Part shown: positions 8,887 to 21,731 of the stretch, in pieces
How positions within the stretch are numbered: the stretch's first letter is position 1
Layout of the letters: every line of letters begins with the position of its first letter
Assembly: GCA_902702965.1 (NCBI GenBank)
Contig: CACRXP010000014.1
Span: forward strand, 2,043,467 to 2,107,466
Direction of reading: 5' to 3'
Length of the DNA: 64,000 bases
Source: Spirometra erinaceieuropaei
Lineage: Eukaryota > Platyhelminthes > Cestoda > Diphyllobothriidea > Diphyllobothriidae
Program-made: the position numbers and the translations under genes
The notes under the pieces: model-generated
What the model saw: the letters and a program-made list of their open reading frames with translations, nothing else
Databases searched by the model: none
What the model was told of the DNA's origin: nothing

Positions 8887-10600
8887 GAGCAATGGGGAAG
8901 GAGATTTTTCTGTTACGTTTTGATATGCATCCACTCTTAAATGCTAAGGAACGGAAGAACCCCGGTGTTCTAATGACCTCCTCACAGTGCACAGAAGCAA
9001 CTGTATACGCAGCTGAAGTGCAGTTTGCGATAGAACGAGAGTTTGTGCAAATGAAGCTGCCTGTGCTCGTGTTTGAATACTACAGTACGACCGTTGTTTC
9101 TGGCACTTTCTCCCACGCGAACCACAGCACGGATGGAGTAGGAACGGCCACTTGGGCGCGAATTAGTTAATGGTGACTGTAGACTTGCGACACGTTCGCC
9201 CCGCCCTTTCCTCCTCATTCACCTAAGTCCGGTGCCAGGACAAAGTTTCAGTGGCTAACAACGCAAAACAGCTCGTCTAAGTGTATCGCACAAGCTTAGT
9301 CTTCGCATGATGGGCGAGACCCTTAAAAATGAATGGAACTGCTCACATCCCATCCGCGTGGGGGTGGCATGGGGCCCAAATTAATAGGACGACATTAGAG
9401 ACCGCCTCTCCGTCTTGGGAGGACCGAACTGTTCCATCACTTGGAAGACTTCTTAACGAAGGCTTTTGTCACCTGATGATAGATTCAAGCGTGTCAGCCT
9501 GTTTGTTTTAGGAATATGCCCTGAAAGTAGACATCACTCTCTCTTTCATTTTCCGTCCACCAGATGATTGTCGGGGCTGGTCGAGCTGTCCGATGCTGAG
9601 TTCGGACGTATTCGCTGGGGTGACTATGCGCGTTCCACACACACCGTGGCCTAGCACACAACAGGCTAGGCCTTAAAACAAAGGGACGGGCTGCTCGGAT
9701 CTCGTATGTATTAGGCTGCCATACAAGTTTCGTGAAGAAGGAACCAGCGAACACATTTCCCACTTAGTTTGGAGGCACTGATTCCGTACCTTTGATGAAA
9801 AATGCGGGGCGGGTTCGTTTGTGACGCGAGATGGGCATGGAGGGTATGTGGCCGGGTAGGCCTACGTGATGGTTAAATGTGCGTGGGAAGGGCGGGCAGT
9901 TGAGAATGGTAAAGTAGGCGTACGTTGATGTTGCAAGTATAGCCTCACCAACCTCTGGTGTGACGAATTCGCAAGTGATCTATCAGGCCGACACGCGATC
10001 TGAAGGTGCGATCTCACTGAAGACAGATTGGGACCAAGTCCACGCTTTTGGTGGCGGGCATGGTGTTGGTGAGGATAGTGACTGACGGGGCTTTGGGAGT
10101 GTTCTCGCGAGTAGCAGAAGTAAGAGAGCTGGTTGTCACCGCCGCCATCGTCTCGGGGGTTGTGACAGTGATGATGATGGTGGTGGTGGTAGTGGTGGCG
10201 GCGGCGGCGGTGGTGGTGGTGGTGGTCAACGACGACGGCAGCGTGTCAGAAGTGTGATCACCGATGGCGGCGGAGTTAATTGCCGTCGCGAACGCCGTGG
10301 ACGTTGGTGCAGGAATGATAATGGGGTTTTTGTAGATTCAGTGGGTGGAGTTGTTGGAATGTTGCAACATTGAGTCTGGAGGTGTTGGACAAGACCTTTG
10401 CGTCTAGGGAAGTCCGCTGACAACGTGTGCAGGTGACGGAGTTGGGGTGTATGATTTAGAGGTCAGAGGCGGTTTAGATTTGCGAGTCATTCTTTTGATT
10501 TCGGCATCGGCGATACGGTTGACTTCGTAACGTGTTACTTTAGTCGTCAGTGGCCTTAACCAGACCGACCAATCCTAGGCAAGGTGAGCTCGGGTCCCCG
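8887..10600. other. No gene recognised; short-repeat fragments and microsatellite
   Basis: Contains fragments resembling the short-repeat family (for example GATAGATTCAAGCGTGTCAG near 9480, similar to sequence near 39950) and a GGT/GGC microsatellite. No coding region could be supported. Confidence 0.5.
10170..10227. repeat. GGT/GGC trinucleotide microsatellite
   Basis: A run of GGT with an interior GGC block; weaker GTGATGATG units extend it on the left. It creates poly-Val and poly-Thr frames on opposite strands that are not genes. Confidence 0.9.
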
Positions 10601-10603
10601 GGT

Positions 10604-12105
10604 CCAGTTCAGTTCAGTGCATTCGGGAAAAATAGGCTTACGCCGTTGAAGCACCTGTTCGTTAAACGACTGTAGACTTAGATTGACGCAATTCGCTGGT
10701 TTTTATGGTCACTTAGTCTCGTAGTCAGATGGTTGATGCGGCATTTGTCTCTGGAGCCGATATTTAAATTTCCCACATGTTGAGACATTACAATCCCGTC
10801 GGGCAGGTTATTCCACGGTTCCACGATATGGTCGGAGAAAAAATATCTTATTAAAATCAATCTCACTTGGTGAACACGTAGTTTGAAGGGATGCCTCTGA
10901 AAACTAGTTTTTGAGGTGAGTTGGTAAACGTCAGCACACAGAAGTCCTCAGTCAAAGCCATGCATTATACGGAAATTTTGGATCAAGTCTCCGTGCAACC
11001 GCCTATAACTTAGAGGATAGTGATTAAGGTTATTTAGGTGAATCTCCTTCGTAAGTGCACCTTGACCTCTTCTGGATTTTGTAACTCGCCTGTGTACCCT
11101 TTCCAGCAGACTGTTGCGTTCAGGGTTTCCAGGCCTGGGCCGCAAACGTGCTGAAGACTTTGGGAAAACATTTTCCATCGAAAACTTTGGATGTCCACTT
11201 GGTAGCATACAGCATTGGCGTTGTAGCCTTAACCGTCATACAACTTTGTGAAGAAGGCTTTAGAGTGTCTGAAATCATTCCGTTGAGAAAACGGGGCCGC
11301 GTATTGGAGACCTAATTTCGATTTCCGCTACGCAATATGGTACATTTATTTAAATTGAAGTACAGGAGCCATCTGCGAAACCACTCGTCAAATCGGCAAA
11401 AATTTTGAAGTCGGTCTCGTCGGCAGTATTGTGGATGACTTTACACCTTTTATATTAGCTACTAACATGGTACAATCACAGACCAATTCTTATACGCAAT
11501 CACTATTGAACAAGAGAAAGAGGGTCGGTCCCAGTACTGAGCCTTGTGGGACTTCACCCTCTATGACCGTGGGCCCTGACTGCTGTTGTTCTACATAGAC
11601 AACTTGATAACGACCGATGAGTAACGCCTTGATCCATTTAAGAAACTTGAGTCCGATGCCCATCATTCGAATTGTGAGGGAGACACTGGTCTGAAGTACT
11701 TTAGAGCGTCTTTCGGAAATCAACGTAGGTCACATACACAGTGTGTTTTGCACCGAGAGTTCTTGTCCAGCTTTGTATTGTAAATAGCAAGTTCGTTGCA
11801 CACGATCTTCCTCTACGAAAGCCGTATTGCGCAATGGACAAGAGGCTGTGGGTTTCCAAATAAGTTATAGATTCCTTTTGATGGTATTCTCCATGACTTT
11901 GAACAGTTTGATGCCAGACTAACAGGTCTGTATTTGACCGCAAGTGCACGATTACCGCATTTGTAGAACGGTATATTGTGGGCTGTTTCCAGTGTGTGGG
12001 AAGAATTCCAGCATAAAATGACTTCTGGCACAGAACGGATAACGGTTTTGCCAACTGAGTTTGCTGGAAGCTTATCAAGACCGGAAGATTTACATTCATT
12101 TAAGA
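10604..12105 (-). mobile_element. LINE copy with RT and 3' tail, separated from its 5' part
   Basis: Minus-strand reverse-transcriptase remnant. From about 12100 downward: a finger segment, QYGFRRGRSCATNLLF, the catalytic region YVTYVDFRKTL, then in another frame VPQGSVLGPTLFLLF (around 11540), and C-terminal pieces with LLERVHRRVTKSRRGQG (about 11100) and WNNLPDGIV (about 10800). The tail TGAACTGAACTGG is at 10604-10620. It has multiple frameshifts. It may be the 3' half of the element whose endonuclease lies at 15365-16764, split by later insertions at 12106-15360. Confidence 0.75.
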
Positions 12106-12585
12106 TTTTTAGTTTTCAATTGCTATTTGGAATAAACTACCAATGAGTGTGAAAACTCTGCAAAATTATCCTTTATTTAAGAGAACTATTACTCGATTTT
12201 TGCATTCAGAAAAGCTTCCTCAAATTTTGGGTTCTAAATCCACTGATCGACTCTACCGTAGCGATGGCGTTTGTGGTCTCTGAACACTATGGCCGGTCAC
12301 ACCAGCTGTTCCTCAACGCCTCTACATTGACTATCCCCAACTTCATGAAAGAAATTGACGTCCGATGATCTCCGATACCGTGCAACCCCCTCCCCCTCCC
12401 TTCTTGACGGTCGAAAATCTACCGCCAGCATTTTTTTCTCCTGAACCCTCCAAACCATAAAAACCATCATCAACTATATTTTTGTTCTTCAGGAGTTTTT
12501 TTTCACTGCTGGTCGGATTTGTTTTTAATCGCTTCCCTTGACAATGCCTGTAAACTGGCATTGAACAAATTAACTTAAATTGAAA
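12106..12585 (+). mobile_element. Plus-strand LINE 3' end (full-length family)
   Basis: Encodes a C-terminal stretch AIWNKLPMSVKTLQNYPLF followed by KRTITRFL and a stop, then a 3' UTR. The last 70 bp (GATTTGTTTTTAATCGCTTC...ACTGGCATT) match the minus-strand 3' end of the nearly full-length LINE at 18.84-18.91 kb. This is a 5'-truncated copy of that family, inserted opposite in orientation to its neighbours. It preserves the C-terminal segment that the longer copy has lost. Confidence 0.75.
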
Positions 12586-12606
12586 GCCTTTCCTTCTGGA
12601 AACACC

Positions 12607-15360
12607 ATATTTTCACTTTCGGTTTATTTCAGTTTATTTGATAAGGATAATAGGTAAAGCCTTTGAAAACCCTAGTGATTACATGTCAGCTCGTTAGAAA
12701 TAACTGCACACGCACAATAAAAATATTCGCTTTTAAAACAGTACTTGATTCATTTGAGTATCATTGTCCCAGAGAAAATATTTGGGGGGTCGTGAGGTAT
12801 TAGTTCAGATTCAGACTGTCGAGGAAAAACAGGGGACACAAATAATCATCCAAGCGTTTCTTGAAGAGTTGCAGAGACGTTGTCTCCACGACTGCCTGAG
12901 GGAGATCGTTCCATTTCTCCACTACCCTCTGCGTGCAAAATTCAGAACGAAGATTCAGCCTAGACATTGTTATCCGTAACTTCGTCGAGTGACCACGAAA
13001 ATTGGGTGAAAGGTGGCACTGAAACATGTCCTCAAAGTCCATGCTCAAGACCATGTATTATCTTGTAGACGAGGATAAGATCACCTCTTTGCTGCCTGTA
13101 ACACAGAGGGAATAAATTAAGGGAATTCAATATATCTGTGTAGGATTGGCTTTTAAGACCGTTTACCAGCTTTGTTGCACGACGTTGTACTCGTTCGAGG
13201 CATGCTTGGTCCATTACTTGCCATTTTCGCCATGCCTGTGGGCCATATTATAAGTGGGGCCGAACAAGGGTGCCGTAAACTCTCTCAAAAAGGTCTTGGT
13301 CAAAGGTTACGAAAGCCCTTTTGATTGCATGGAGCACTCCCATGGCGTTTTTTGCAGCCTTGCGGCACTGCATTGTTGGTTTCAAGTTGTTCTGTATTCA
13401 AACCCCGAGATCCTTCTGTGAAGATTCTGCAGGGAGCCTTTTATCTTTCAGGTGATATTTCCTCAGGCTCTCATTTGTATGAGAGTTATTTGGACGAAGA
13501 TGAAGGACGGCACATTTCTCCACATTGAAATCTGGAAGCCATTTCTTTGACCACGCCTGCAGATTATCTTGAAGGGATCTCTGATCATTCGGACCCTTAA
13601 TGACTTGCCAGAGCTTAAAGTCGTCTGCGAACATTATTTTGCCGCAGTCGAGTTCATGAAGGCTGTCATTAACATAAAGGATAAAGAGCAATGGTCCCAG
13701 AACTGAGCATGGAGGCACACCACTTGTCACGTTCACCCATTCTGACATATCATCTCCAATACAGACACGTTGTCTCCGACCAACCAGAAACGCCCTAATT
13801 CAGTTCAGAAGATCTCCTCGGATGCCCATGGCGCTCAATCTGTAAAGAAGACGTTGGTGCGGGACAGTGTCAAAAGCTTTGCGGAAATCGATGTACACGA
13901 CATCGACCTTAAAACCCTCTTCTAGAGCCCTGGTCCAGATCTCCAGACAAGCTACCAGATTTGAGAGACAGGAACGTCCTCTCCGGAAGCCATGTTAAAA
14001 ATCCTGCAAGATATTATTTTCTTCACAAAATTGCTGTAGAGAGCTCTTTACTAGAGCTTCCATCGTTTTGCATGGGATGCAAATTTAGCTAATAGGCCTG
14101 AAGTCGTTTGCTGTCATCCTACTACCTCCCTTATGTCAGGGAACGAGGTTAGCTGTCTTCCACTGTGATGGCAGCCTTGCTGTTCTCATTGACAGCTCAG
14201 AGAGAGTCGAAAGAGGCCTTGACAGCTCCGTTGATAGCTCCTTAAGTATTAGTCCGGGAATTCCGTCGGGTCCGGGAGACTTATCACGTTTTATTTGACT
14301 GAGGACGCATCTTACTTCTTCGACGGAAAAGGCGACGGTTTCAATGACGGCAGTATCTTGGCGCATTTGAAGCTCCCGGCTGTCTCAGTCCATTTCAAAT
14401 TGCTGATTGTCTTCTGAGGACACCTCCGTAAAGACCAAATGAAAAAACTGAGACAGTAATCGCACTTTCTGTGGCCCTTCAACTAATAAGTTTCCGAGGC
14501 TATCCTTTAGACACGCAATTTCGTCCCTATGTTTCCTCCTACTGCGGATGTACCCGTAAAACTTATTGGGACATGTAATGGATTCCGCTATCAGTCGGCG
14601 CTCGAAAGAAGTTCTAGCAACCCATATTTGTTTGCGGAATTTATTGCGTTGATCCTTATATTCGGCGAATGACCTTGAATCTCGAAGTTGCAAATGCTTC
14701 TTCCACAGTCTCTGTTTCTTCTTCACGGTCTTTTTTGTCGTCGGATTGGCCCACGGCGGTCGCGCACATGGTCTTGTTATTTTTATTGGACAATTGGAGT
14801 CAATTAGACGCTCTATAATCCCGCGAAAGTACTACCAGCCTTCTTCTGAATCTTCCGTGTTGACTAGCCAGACTTCCTTCAAAAGAGTGCGTCTCATTGC
14901 GTTAAAGCCACCCTCCCAAATATTTCCGTGTCCCTTTGCTTTTTGATTGTTGGTTCGATAGGAGAGGGCACACGCAGGCAAAAGCAATATGACCGCTTAA
15001 ACCGAGTGGAGGATGATGATTCACTTCCCTTATGACTCCTTTTTCTTTATTGAAAACAAGATCTAAACAGTTAGATCGTTGTCCTTCTCTCAGTCTCTTT
15101 CCGAAATTTATGTGTAGAATGAGGTATTTATTCAGGGAGAGTTGTAGTAGCTTGTAATCAAATGACGTGGACGGGGCGTTTGTTAGGGAACGTACCAGTC
15201 TATTCCTGTAGCGTTAAAGTCCCCCAGAAGTAGTAAGTTCTCCTGCTTACATAGCAACTCCAGTGCAGTAGATAATTCCATATCGGTGATTTCATTCGAG
15301 AAGGGAGGCCGATAGACAACACACTCGTTAAATGCCGGTAAATGTTTGATATATATCTTG
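12607..15360 (-). mobile_element. LINE, partial endonuclease plus reverse transcriptase
   Basis: Minus-strand 5'-truncated copy. Going down in coordinate: the endonuclease core with VVYRPPF (about 15320) and LLLLGDFNATGIDWY (about 15200); the linker (14726-14385); SPGPDGIP (about 14270); GVPPCSVLGPLLFILYVND with FADDFKLW (13748-13398; the usual G-V-P-Q-G-S box is altered to G-V-P-P-C-S); [10 protein letters not shown] (about 13190); and C-terminal RVVEKWNDLP (about 12900). The tail is AAATAAACTGAAATAAACC at 12620-12640. Frames shift several times. APE-endonuclease-then-RT order and motifs place it in the CR1/Jockey-like group. Confidence 0.82.
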
Positions 15361-15364
15361 CATG

Positions 15365-16764
15365 AAATTATTTCAAAATTTCGCGGCGCCTCATCGGATA
15401 TTTCAGTGATCGACTATCCCATGTTCCGATAAATAGGTGGGAAAAAGCCGCTTCCCTTGTGAAGACAGACTGGAAGAACTGAGAAAAATTCCCAGCTTCG
15501 TTTGTGCTGTCCGATATCTTGAAACCGACATCATTCCTCATGATAAGAATCGGATTCCTGTCACGGGTGTTCATTCGCAAGAAGCTAGAGATCAACTTTG
15601 GATTTTTACCGGCTTTTTCGAGTAGGTAAGACTCTAAATCTTGCTTTGTTATGAAAGTCAAGCTCTTCTCCTTGATCCATTTAACCTAGTGTTTCTTAAA
15701 GACGGCATTTGTTATTTCGACAAAACTTCTTCCACAGTCTTCTTTCCTCGTCGATCTAGTTTTCGAGATCTCATATTCGGTACTGAAGTGGGTTGGTTAT
15801 CGTAAGCTTTGATGAGGGGCAGTGGCTCTCCATTAAATGCAAAATGGATCCTTAAGTAGATTCCAGTCCTCAGTGGAGTTCCCGGGGAATAAAACATCTC
15901 AGTTTGTTTGTTATGCCTCAGCTCTCATTTAGCAAAAGTCCCCTTCCCATATATTTGGCCTCGTTTTGTTTATTACATACGGCACAGAATATGGTTCGTA
16001 CTCCCAATAAAGTGTTACCTGATCACTTCCATCAAGCGGAGGTATGCAGTGTACCTCGTCTATTGCCTGTTGTCCTCCGGCTCTCTGGTTGGAACTAGAA
16101 CACGCAGGGTAAGAAGAGCTTCTAGTGCCGTCTTTAGGAGATGATGATCAAAGGCGTACTTCGAGCACTGTGCGTGCATATCACTTCATAGAAAGCAGTG
16201 TATATTGAAGTCCTCCGGGAAAACAACGTCCGGTTGACTGCCGATCTCTTTTGTGTCCCCAAGTAGAAAAGTATCTGTTTCGAGGTTGGTCCGTGGTGGG
16301 CGGTAGATAGCTAAAACTTCGAGGGACTGCGCCCACCGTGCCTTTATAGTCAGACGAGTGGTCTCCGTGTCGTCGGCAATCTTGTCGGTCCTCTCACTCA
16401 CTGTTAAGTTGTTCTTTTATACATGTCAACTCCTCCACGCTGGCGGTCCTCCCTGTCTCTCCTAAATGACTGATATTCCGCTAGTGCTACTTCGTAATCA
16501 CCACGTTTCTGTCATCAATATGATATCTAGGGACATAGTGGCTTCCTGCATTCTCCGTTTGTCGAGCTCGGAAAACATACTCTGGGCATGCGTATACAAG
16601 AATTTAAGTTTGAAAAATTCGACAGTGTTTGGTTCGGTTTTATTCGAATTTGTCAACACTACGTTGACGCAGCCATCATGAGCACTGGCTAGTTCCGGAG
16701 AAACACCACATTGCTCTGTTTCGCTCGTTACCTGAAAATGCCAAGTGGTTTCCCCTAGCTGCAA
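15365..16764 (-). mobile_element. LINE 5' part: endonuclease and linker
   Basis: Minus-strand fragment: LYTHAQSMFSELDKRRMQE with DIILMTETW (16620-16498) is the start of the APE endonuclease; AIYRPP and FPEDFNIH (about 16310-16210) are its core; GNFSQFFQSVFTREAAF (about 15500) is the endonuclease-RT linker also seen at about 24700. It stops abruptly at about 15365, where an independent copy (12607-15360) begins. This fits an insertion into this element, with its RT half now at 10604-12105. Confidence 0.72.
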
Positions 16765-18829
16765 GCCTCCTCAATTACGTCACTAATTTGCGCTTTTTAG
16801 ACATTCCACTGGCAGTAGTCCGATTGAAATACCTCCTTGTATGAGCTTCTGAAGTTGTTTTGCCTGGACAGAAGCAAAATAGCCCCTTTTTTGCTGTCCA
16901 AAACAAAAAACAAAAGTGACTGTAATCGCACGAGAGTTTGTTTGCCTTTTTTCCGTTCCCGAAGGCTTTACGAATGGTTGCCTTTTTTTTCGAATAAAGC
17001 ATTTTGTTCAGCCAGTGTTGAAACATACCAAAGTTGGCGAAAATTCTCTATTTCGAAGTAGGAGCATTCGACTGGGATAAGCTCTGGATAATTACACAAT
17101 TCTGGTTATCATGGGGATGCTTTGTTCTAGTTCAATCGCATTGTCAGCCGAAGGACCCGAGGGATTCACTGCAGTTTTTGAGTTTCATACTCCTGTCCTG
17201 GTGCTTATCTATTCCTCCCTGTCCTGAGTTTATTTCTTCACTTTTAACTAACAGCTCTATTGCACATGCAAAAAGACTGAGGGAAGTAGATGGATCGCTT
17301 TGACTGTCTTCCATAGAAGCCAGAGGCTGTGTTTTATTACGTCGTTGTTGTGGTTATCTGCGTCCGTACATGGAGATTTTTCGTAAATTGTTTTTGACCG
17401 TTTTGGAGTTTTGCCCTTTGCCTTTTTGATCCTAGAACCGCTAACTGCATTTTGCCTATTGCTGTTCTTTTCTGCGAGCTTCATTAAAGCAAAAAACTCA
17501 CTTTTGGGCTTTTTAATTTTCAGCGGGATTTATGAGCATCCAATAAAGGACTATTCTTTGTATCCGACAGCTTTAAGTATGATTACGTTTGTCGCATGCT
17601 TTTCCGACCTTTACTTTTGACGATAGAGAGAACAAACGCCTGTCTTGGGTGCCAAGGCCGTCTGAATAGGTTTTCTTTCAAATGATATGCCGGCCCCGGT
17701 CGTGCTACTACCAAAAAGGTGTTGTTTGTCCATGAACGAGGAAATAAATCCGCGAGTATGTACTTGTTTCCGAGATTATAAAGAATACTTCTTACCTTAT
17801 ACGATGGAGTATGGTGAAAAGTTAAAACTAACTGCGCGGACAATGCTCACATTGATTGAAAAATCAGTTAAAAAAATTATCAAGGGCCTAAAGTACATGC
17901 AGGAATGATTCAACCGTTTTGTAGATTTCAAAGGCCCTGAACAACCTCTGATCTTCCTGGATTTAAACGATTTGTATCCATAGGCTGCTAGCCCCACCCA
18001 AGGCGATTCCTTAGTCCGCTAGATTATTCAAAGACAAATTTTTCTTAAACTTCGATTTCTGGTAAGTTTCTAGACAAGAAATAATTCCAGAGGCACAAAA
18101 GCAATTTTATATGTACCCTCCCAGCAGTAACTTCAGAGGCAATAGCTGCGAAGTGGTATAGACGTCTGAGCAGTCCCAATTGGGGTGTCGATAATGTTTT
18201 TTGCTCTGTCAGGCTTAAAAAGGCCTCGAGAAAGTTCCTCAGGAAGTCCGTGTAGCGAAGATTTTGTCGTCCTTGTCGGCGAACGCCCCATAGCGAAATC
18301 GTGCAAATTATTTGTTTGGTTAGGCGGCTACTGGGTCGGGGATACGTCAAAACTACACTTCTCCATTAGGCCATTTCGAGAACAGGTCTAGCCTCAACGC
18401 CTGTTCCGTTGGTTTATCAAGTCTGTGACTAACCCCATCCTCTTGACCTCAGTCTTTACAGCTCAGTAAAGGCGGCAACGGGATTGCCTGCAATGACTTC
18501 TGTTATAAATATGCGGTCTCCAACCAGTACGAACCATGGTCGTACAAATACATTTCACGAGACGTTTTCTCTACATAGGCAGTGGAGGCCTGAGTAATAA
18601 TTTCTGGTCGTTTGGGGCTAATAGAATACCAACCCCACGCCAGGCAAACGTGGAATTCGGCCTTCGAATAAGTTGTTCATTGAGCTAGCATGTTATCAAT
18701 TGAGTCCACGAACAGGAATCGTAATGTTCACACGTGAGCGACACTCGCCATTTTTGTCATGATCGCAGAACAAAGTATATGCAATTTCTTTCGCCTCAAG
18801 GCTCTGATCTGAAGCTCCAACAGTCCAGT
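16765..18829. other. Possible LINE 5' region and unassigned sequence
   Basis: No confident gene. The left part may be the 5' region of the minus-strand element at 15365-16764. Near 18580-18650 the minus strand reads RGVGILLAPNDQKLLL, reminiscent of an RTE-type endonuclease G-V-G-I motif, but the surrounding frames are broken and I do not call it. Confidence 0.4.
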
Positions 18830-18889
18830 TTAGTTTAATTTAACTTAATTTATTAAATGTCAGTTTACAGGCATTGTCAAGGGAAGCGA

Positions 18890-19369
18890 TTAAACACAAA
18901 TCCAACCAGGTCTAACGTACATGTTGTAAAGGCGCATTCTGATGTCCCTTGTTTTAAAGTTTCGGAGGATAAACCCGGTCGTTCTGCGTGCTTTGTAGAT
19001 TATCAAGGCACAGTGCTCCGAGAGACTGAGACTCTTTGAGTATGATATGTCCGGATCCTTAATAACCCCGGGCACATTTATGGCGTGACCTTCAATACTT
19101 AGTTGAGGTTGGTGGTCGTCGCCAACCACCATGACTGAGCACTTATGCCAAGAAAGAGAAAGGCGCCATGTGCGGCACCACTGGGCGAAAGCCTGTAGAT
19201 CGCTCTTTAGGAGCTCAAGCACGATGTCATGATCTGCCGGCTTATATGGATATGCAACTTTAAGATCATCGGCATACATGAAAGGCTTACCATTCTGAAA
19301 TAAATGGGGTACATCATTAACGAAAAGGCAAAAAAAGCGGGCCGAGTACACTACCCTGAATGACTCCAC
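18890..19369 (-). pseudogene. LINE ORF2, RT catalytic C region (frameshifted)
   Basis: Continues the reverse transcriptase in a different frame from 19317-20594. FVNDVPHLFQNG leads to MYADDLKV with the catalytic Y-A-D-D (about 19250), then LSWHKCSVMV, the expected thumb-proximal K-C motif, and RMRLYNMYVRP. The frame then runs into P-G-W-I-C-V and stop, which is the family's 3' UTR read as protein. Roughly the last hundred residues of the RT thumb and C-terminus are missing compared with the copy at 12106-12585. Confidence 0.85.
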
Positions 19370-20594
19370 TCCTCACACGTGTGGGGTTGGAGACGGTATT
19401 GGAAATCTTAACTCGTTGTGTACGTGTGCCCAGGTAAGAGAATATAAAATTCAAAATTTTGCCACCTATTCCGAAAGAGGACAGTTTCAAGAGAAGAAGA
19501 GCATGGTCAACATGATCAGAAGCCTTAGTGAAATCGAAATACATTGTGTAAAGTGCAAAACCATTGTCCCTAGATTGGAGAGCATAGTCAAAGAAAGAGA
19601 GCTGGCAGGTGTCACAAGATCGAGCTTTGAGGAATCCATGCTGAGCAGCACTCAGCAAGTTATTCACTGTTAAGTGACACATCATCTTATGCTTGATCAA
19701 TGTCTCTAAGATCTTCGAAACTGCGGGGAGGGTGTTTATTGGCCGAAAGTCATCAAATGATGTAGATTTGCCGTGCTTAGGAATGGGCAAAATGTGTGAT
19801 TCCTTCCACAAGGTAGGATAGGTTTCAGTTTCAAGAGCAAGATTAAATATCTTGCATAAGAGGGATGGGAAGATCGTGTTTGCATCGGCTTTTAAAATGC
19901 TTACTGGGACACCATCAGGGCCTGGACTATAAGATTGACGAAACCGCCGAATCGCAACAGTCACATCCCACAGAGTGAAAGTTATAGTTTCTAGAACTGT
20001 CCCGGTCAATGACTGGATGGTCGGAAGCGGAGTGGTCGAGTCTTCAATGAACGTTTTGGACAGGAAATCATTGAAGCTATCAGCGGTTAACTGGGCATCA
20101 ACTATGGGATTTCCGAGATAGTCTCGAAGGATGGGATACTGCGTCTTTCTCTGAGTTCGTATTTTTCTAGAGAAAAGTTTCGAGACATTTAACGAACGGT
20201 TTTCGGTAAACTGGACCTCTTCGGCTAACTGTTTTTCTTCAGACAATCTCTTAGCTCGATCAAAAATAGCACAAATCAAGGGCAGAACAGAAACATCGTT
20301 CTGCAGATGGAAACGACGATAAAGTCTGCGCAATCTGCGACGAAAGGGTAAGGGTAGGAAAACCTCATCCCCAACATTAATGATTTTTTTACGGGGGACA
20401 AAACGAGAAATAAGTGGATCCAAAATTTCGTACAGTTTTGCAGTGCAAACATTTACATCCGAACTAAGGAAGAACTCAGTCCAGTCGTAGGAATTGAGGT
20501 GCGCTAATAATTCGTTTGAGCGAGTTGATCGGAAATTGCGGAAAAAGCTATACTTTGAGAACGACGTTTTGTCAGCTTCGAATTCCAACGTTTA
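19317..20594 (-). pseudogene. LINE ORF2, reverse transcriptase finger and palm
   Basis: Open for about 425 residues after the in-frame stop at 20592. It shows a basic linker, YSPGPDGVPVSIL, LPIPKHGKSTSFDDFRPI, LPAVSKILE, AAQHGFLKARS, the catalytic-A motif MYFDFTKASDHVDH (the family's usual A-F-D is changed to A-S-D) and GVIQGSVLGPLF. It then loses frame. The retention of most motifs implies fairly recent activity. Confidence 0.88.
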
Positions 20595-21293
20595 AACAAC
20601 TGTATCATGGTCTGAGCCCCCGAGTGGGCCTAGGGATGACACTGACGATGGCATGCAGCCTCTACAGAAAATTAGGTCAAGTATGTTAGAGCCTCGGATG
20701 TGAAAATCGACAACCTGATTCCACATCCCAACATCTACAGCCTCAAGAAAGTCTTCGAAACTTCTGGGGCCTGAAGGCGGAGACCAGCGGACTTCAGAGA
20801 GATTAAAGTCATCCGCAACCAATTGATACTTAAAGCTTGAGTCAGCCGCAGCATGAAATGCCTGTGAGAGTAAACGATCAAAATTGTCGTTAGCGTTAGG
20901 AGGGCGATAGACGCAGCCAACGAGTAAGGAGAACTTATATTTTAGTGCAACCTGGAGCCAGCAGCTTCCTTCTACTGCGGAAAAGTGCGGGAGGTCCAAC
21001 GGTAAAAACGTAAGTGTTTGCTTAACGTAGACGCAGCTGCCCCCACCACGGCTATCTTGGCGATCATTTCGGATGCAATTATAGCCTAGAAGCGAGAGTT
21101 CGGAGTCAGCTACTGAGGCTGATGCCCACGTCTCAGTTACTAAAACAATATCTGGACAATGGACGAACACCTGAGTCTGAAGTAAAGGCATCTTATTAAG
21201 CAAGTATCTGGCATTTAAAACAAAAAGTTCGAAGGGAAAGGCTATTAGTTTCTGAGGAAGGTGGGCTACATCGTCCAGTTCTGGGCTGCCCAC
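20592..21293 (-). pseudogene. LINE ORF2, APE-like endonuclease
   Basis: Encodes an apurinic-endonuclease-like domain: LFVLNARYLLNKMPLL at the N-terminus, VLVTETW (catalytic Glu), GGGSCVYVK, VGCVYRPPNAN, LVADDFNLSEV (the G-D-F-N box altered to A-D-D-F-N) and GGSDHDTVV, the C-terminal S-D-H catalytic motif. A TAA follows immediately, and the next codons continue in the same frame as the reverse transcriptase. The true ORF2 start probably lies upstream of the first Met shown, in the 21294-21610 region. Confidence 0.86.
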
Positions 21294-21731
21294 GGAGCAA
21301 ATGCTCCGGATGCAACCATCCGGTTTTGCGACAAATTTTGTGGCATCGAAAACTTCTGACGTGGATAAAAAGGGGTAGGACTTGGGGGAGGGAATGACGG
21401 GCAGGTGAACTGGTAACCATTGTTAGCTAACTTATTTTCAGCTGGAAATCCGCGGGGCAGATACTGCAACGTATTCCCGCCGGAACGAAACTGAGGATCG
21501 GATGAGTTAACTGATTCAGTATGGACATTATCACGAAGAACAAAATTGGTAAAACGGCCGTGGAGGAAACAAGTTAGGGGGTAGGGGACGCATTGTTTCC
21601 ATTGGAGCAAGAGTTTTATTGAACGGCGGAAAAATCGGCATATTCGGCCTAAATGCCTCGATATGAGGGCTCGGGGGCAGTTGCGAACACGCTACGTTTT
21701 GAGTTTGGGTATTTGAGGCACTGTTAGCCGA

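Noticed and set aside
10014..10257. Poly-Thr and poly-Val open frames
   Set aside because: Both are readings of a GGT/GGC microsatellite.
18045..18680. RTE-type endonuclease remnant
   Set aside because: Only one short motif (GVGILLAP) was seen and the neighbouring frames are broken; the evidence is too thin.
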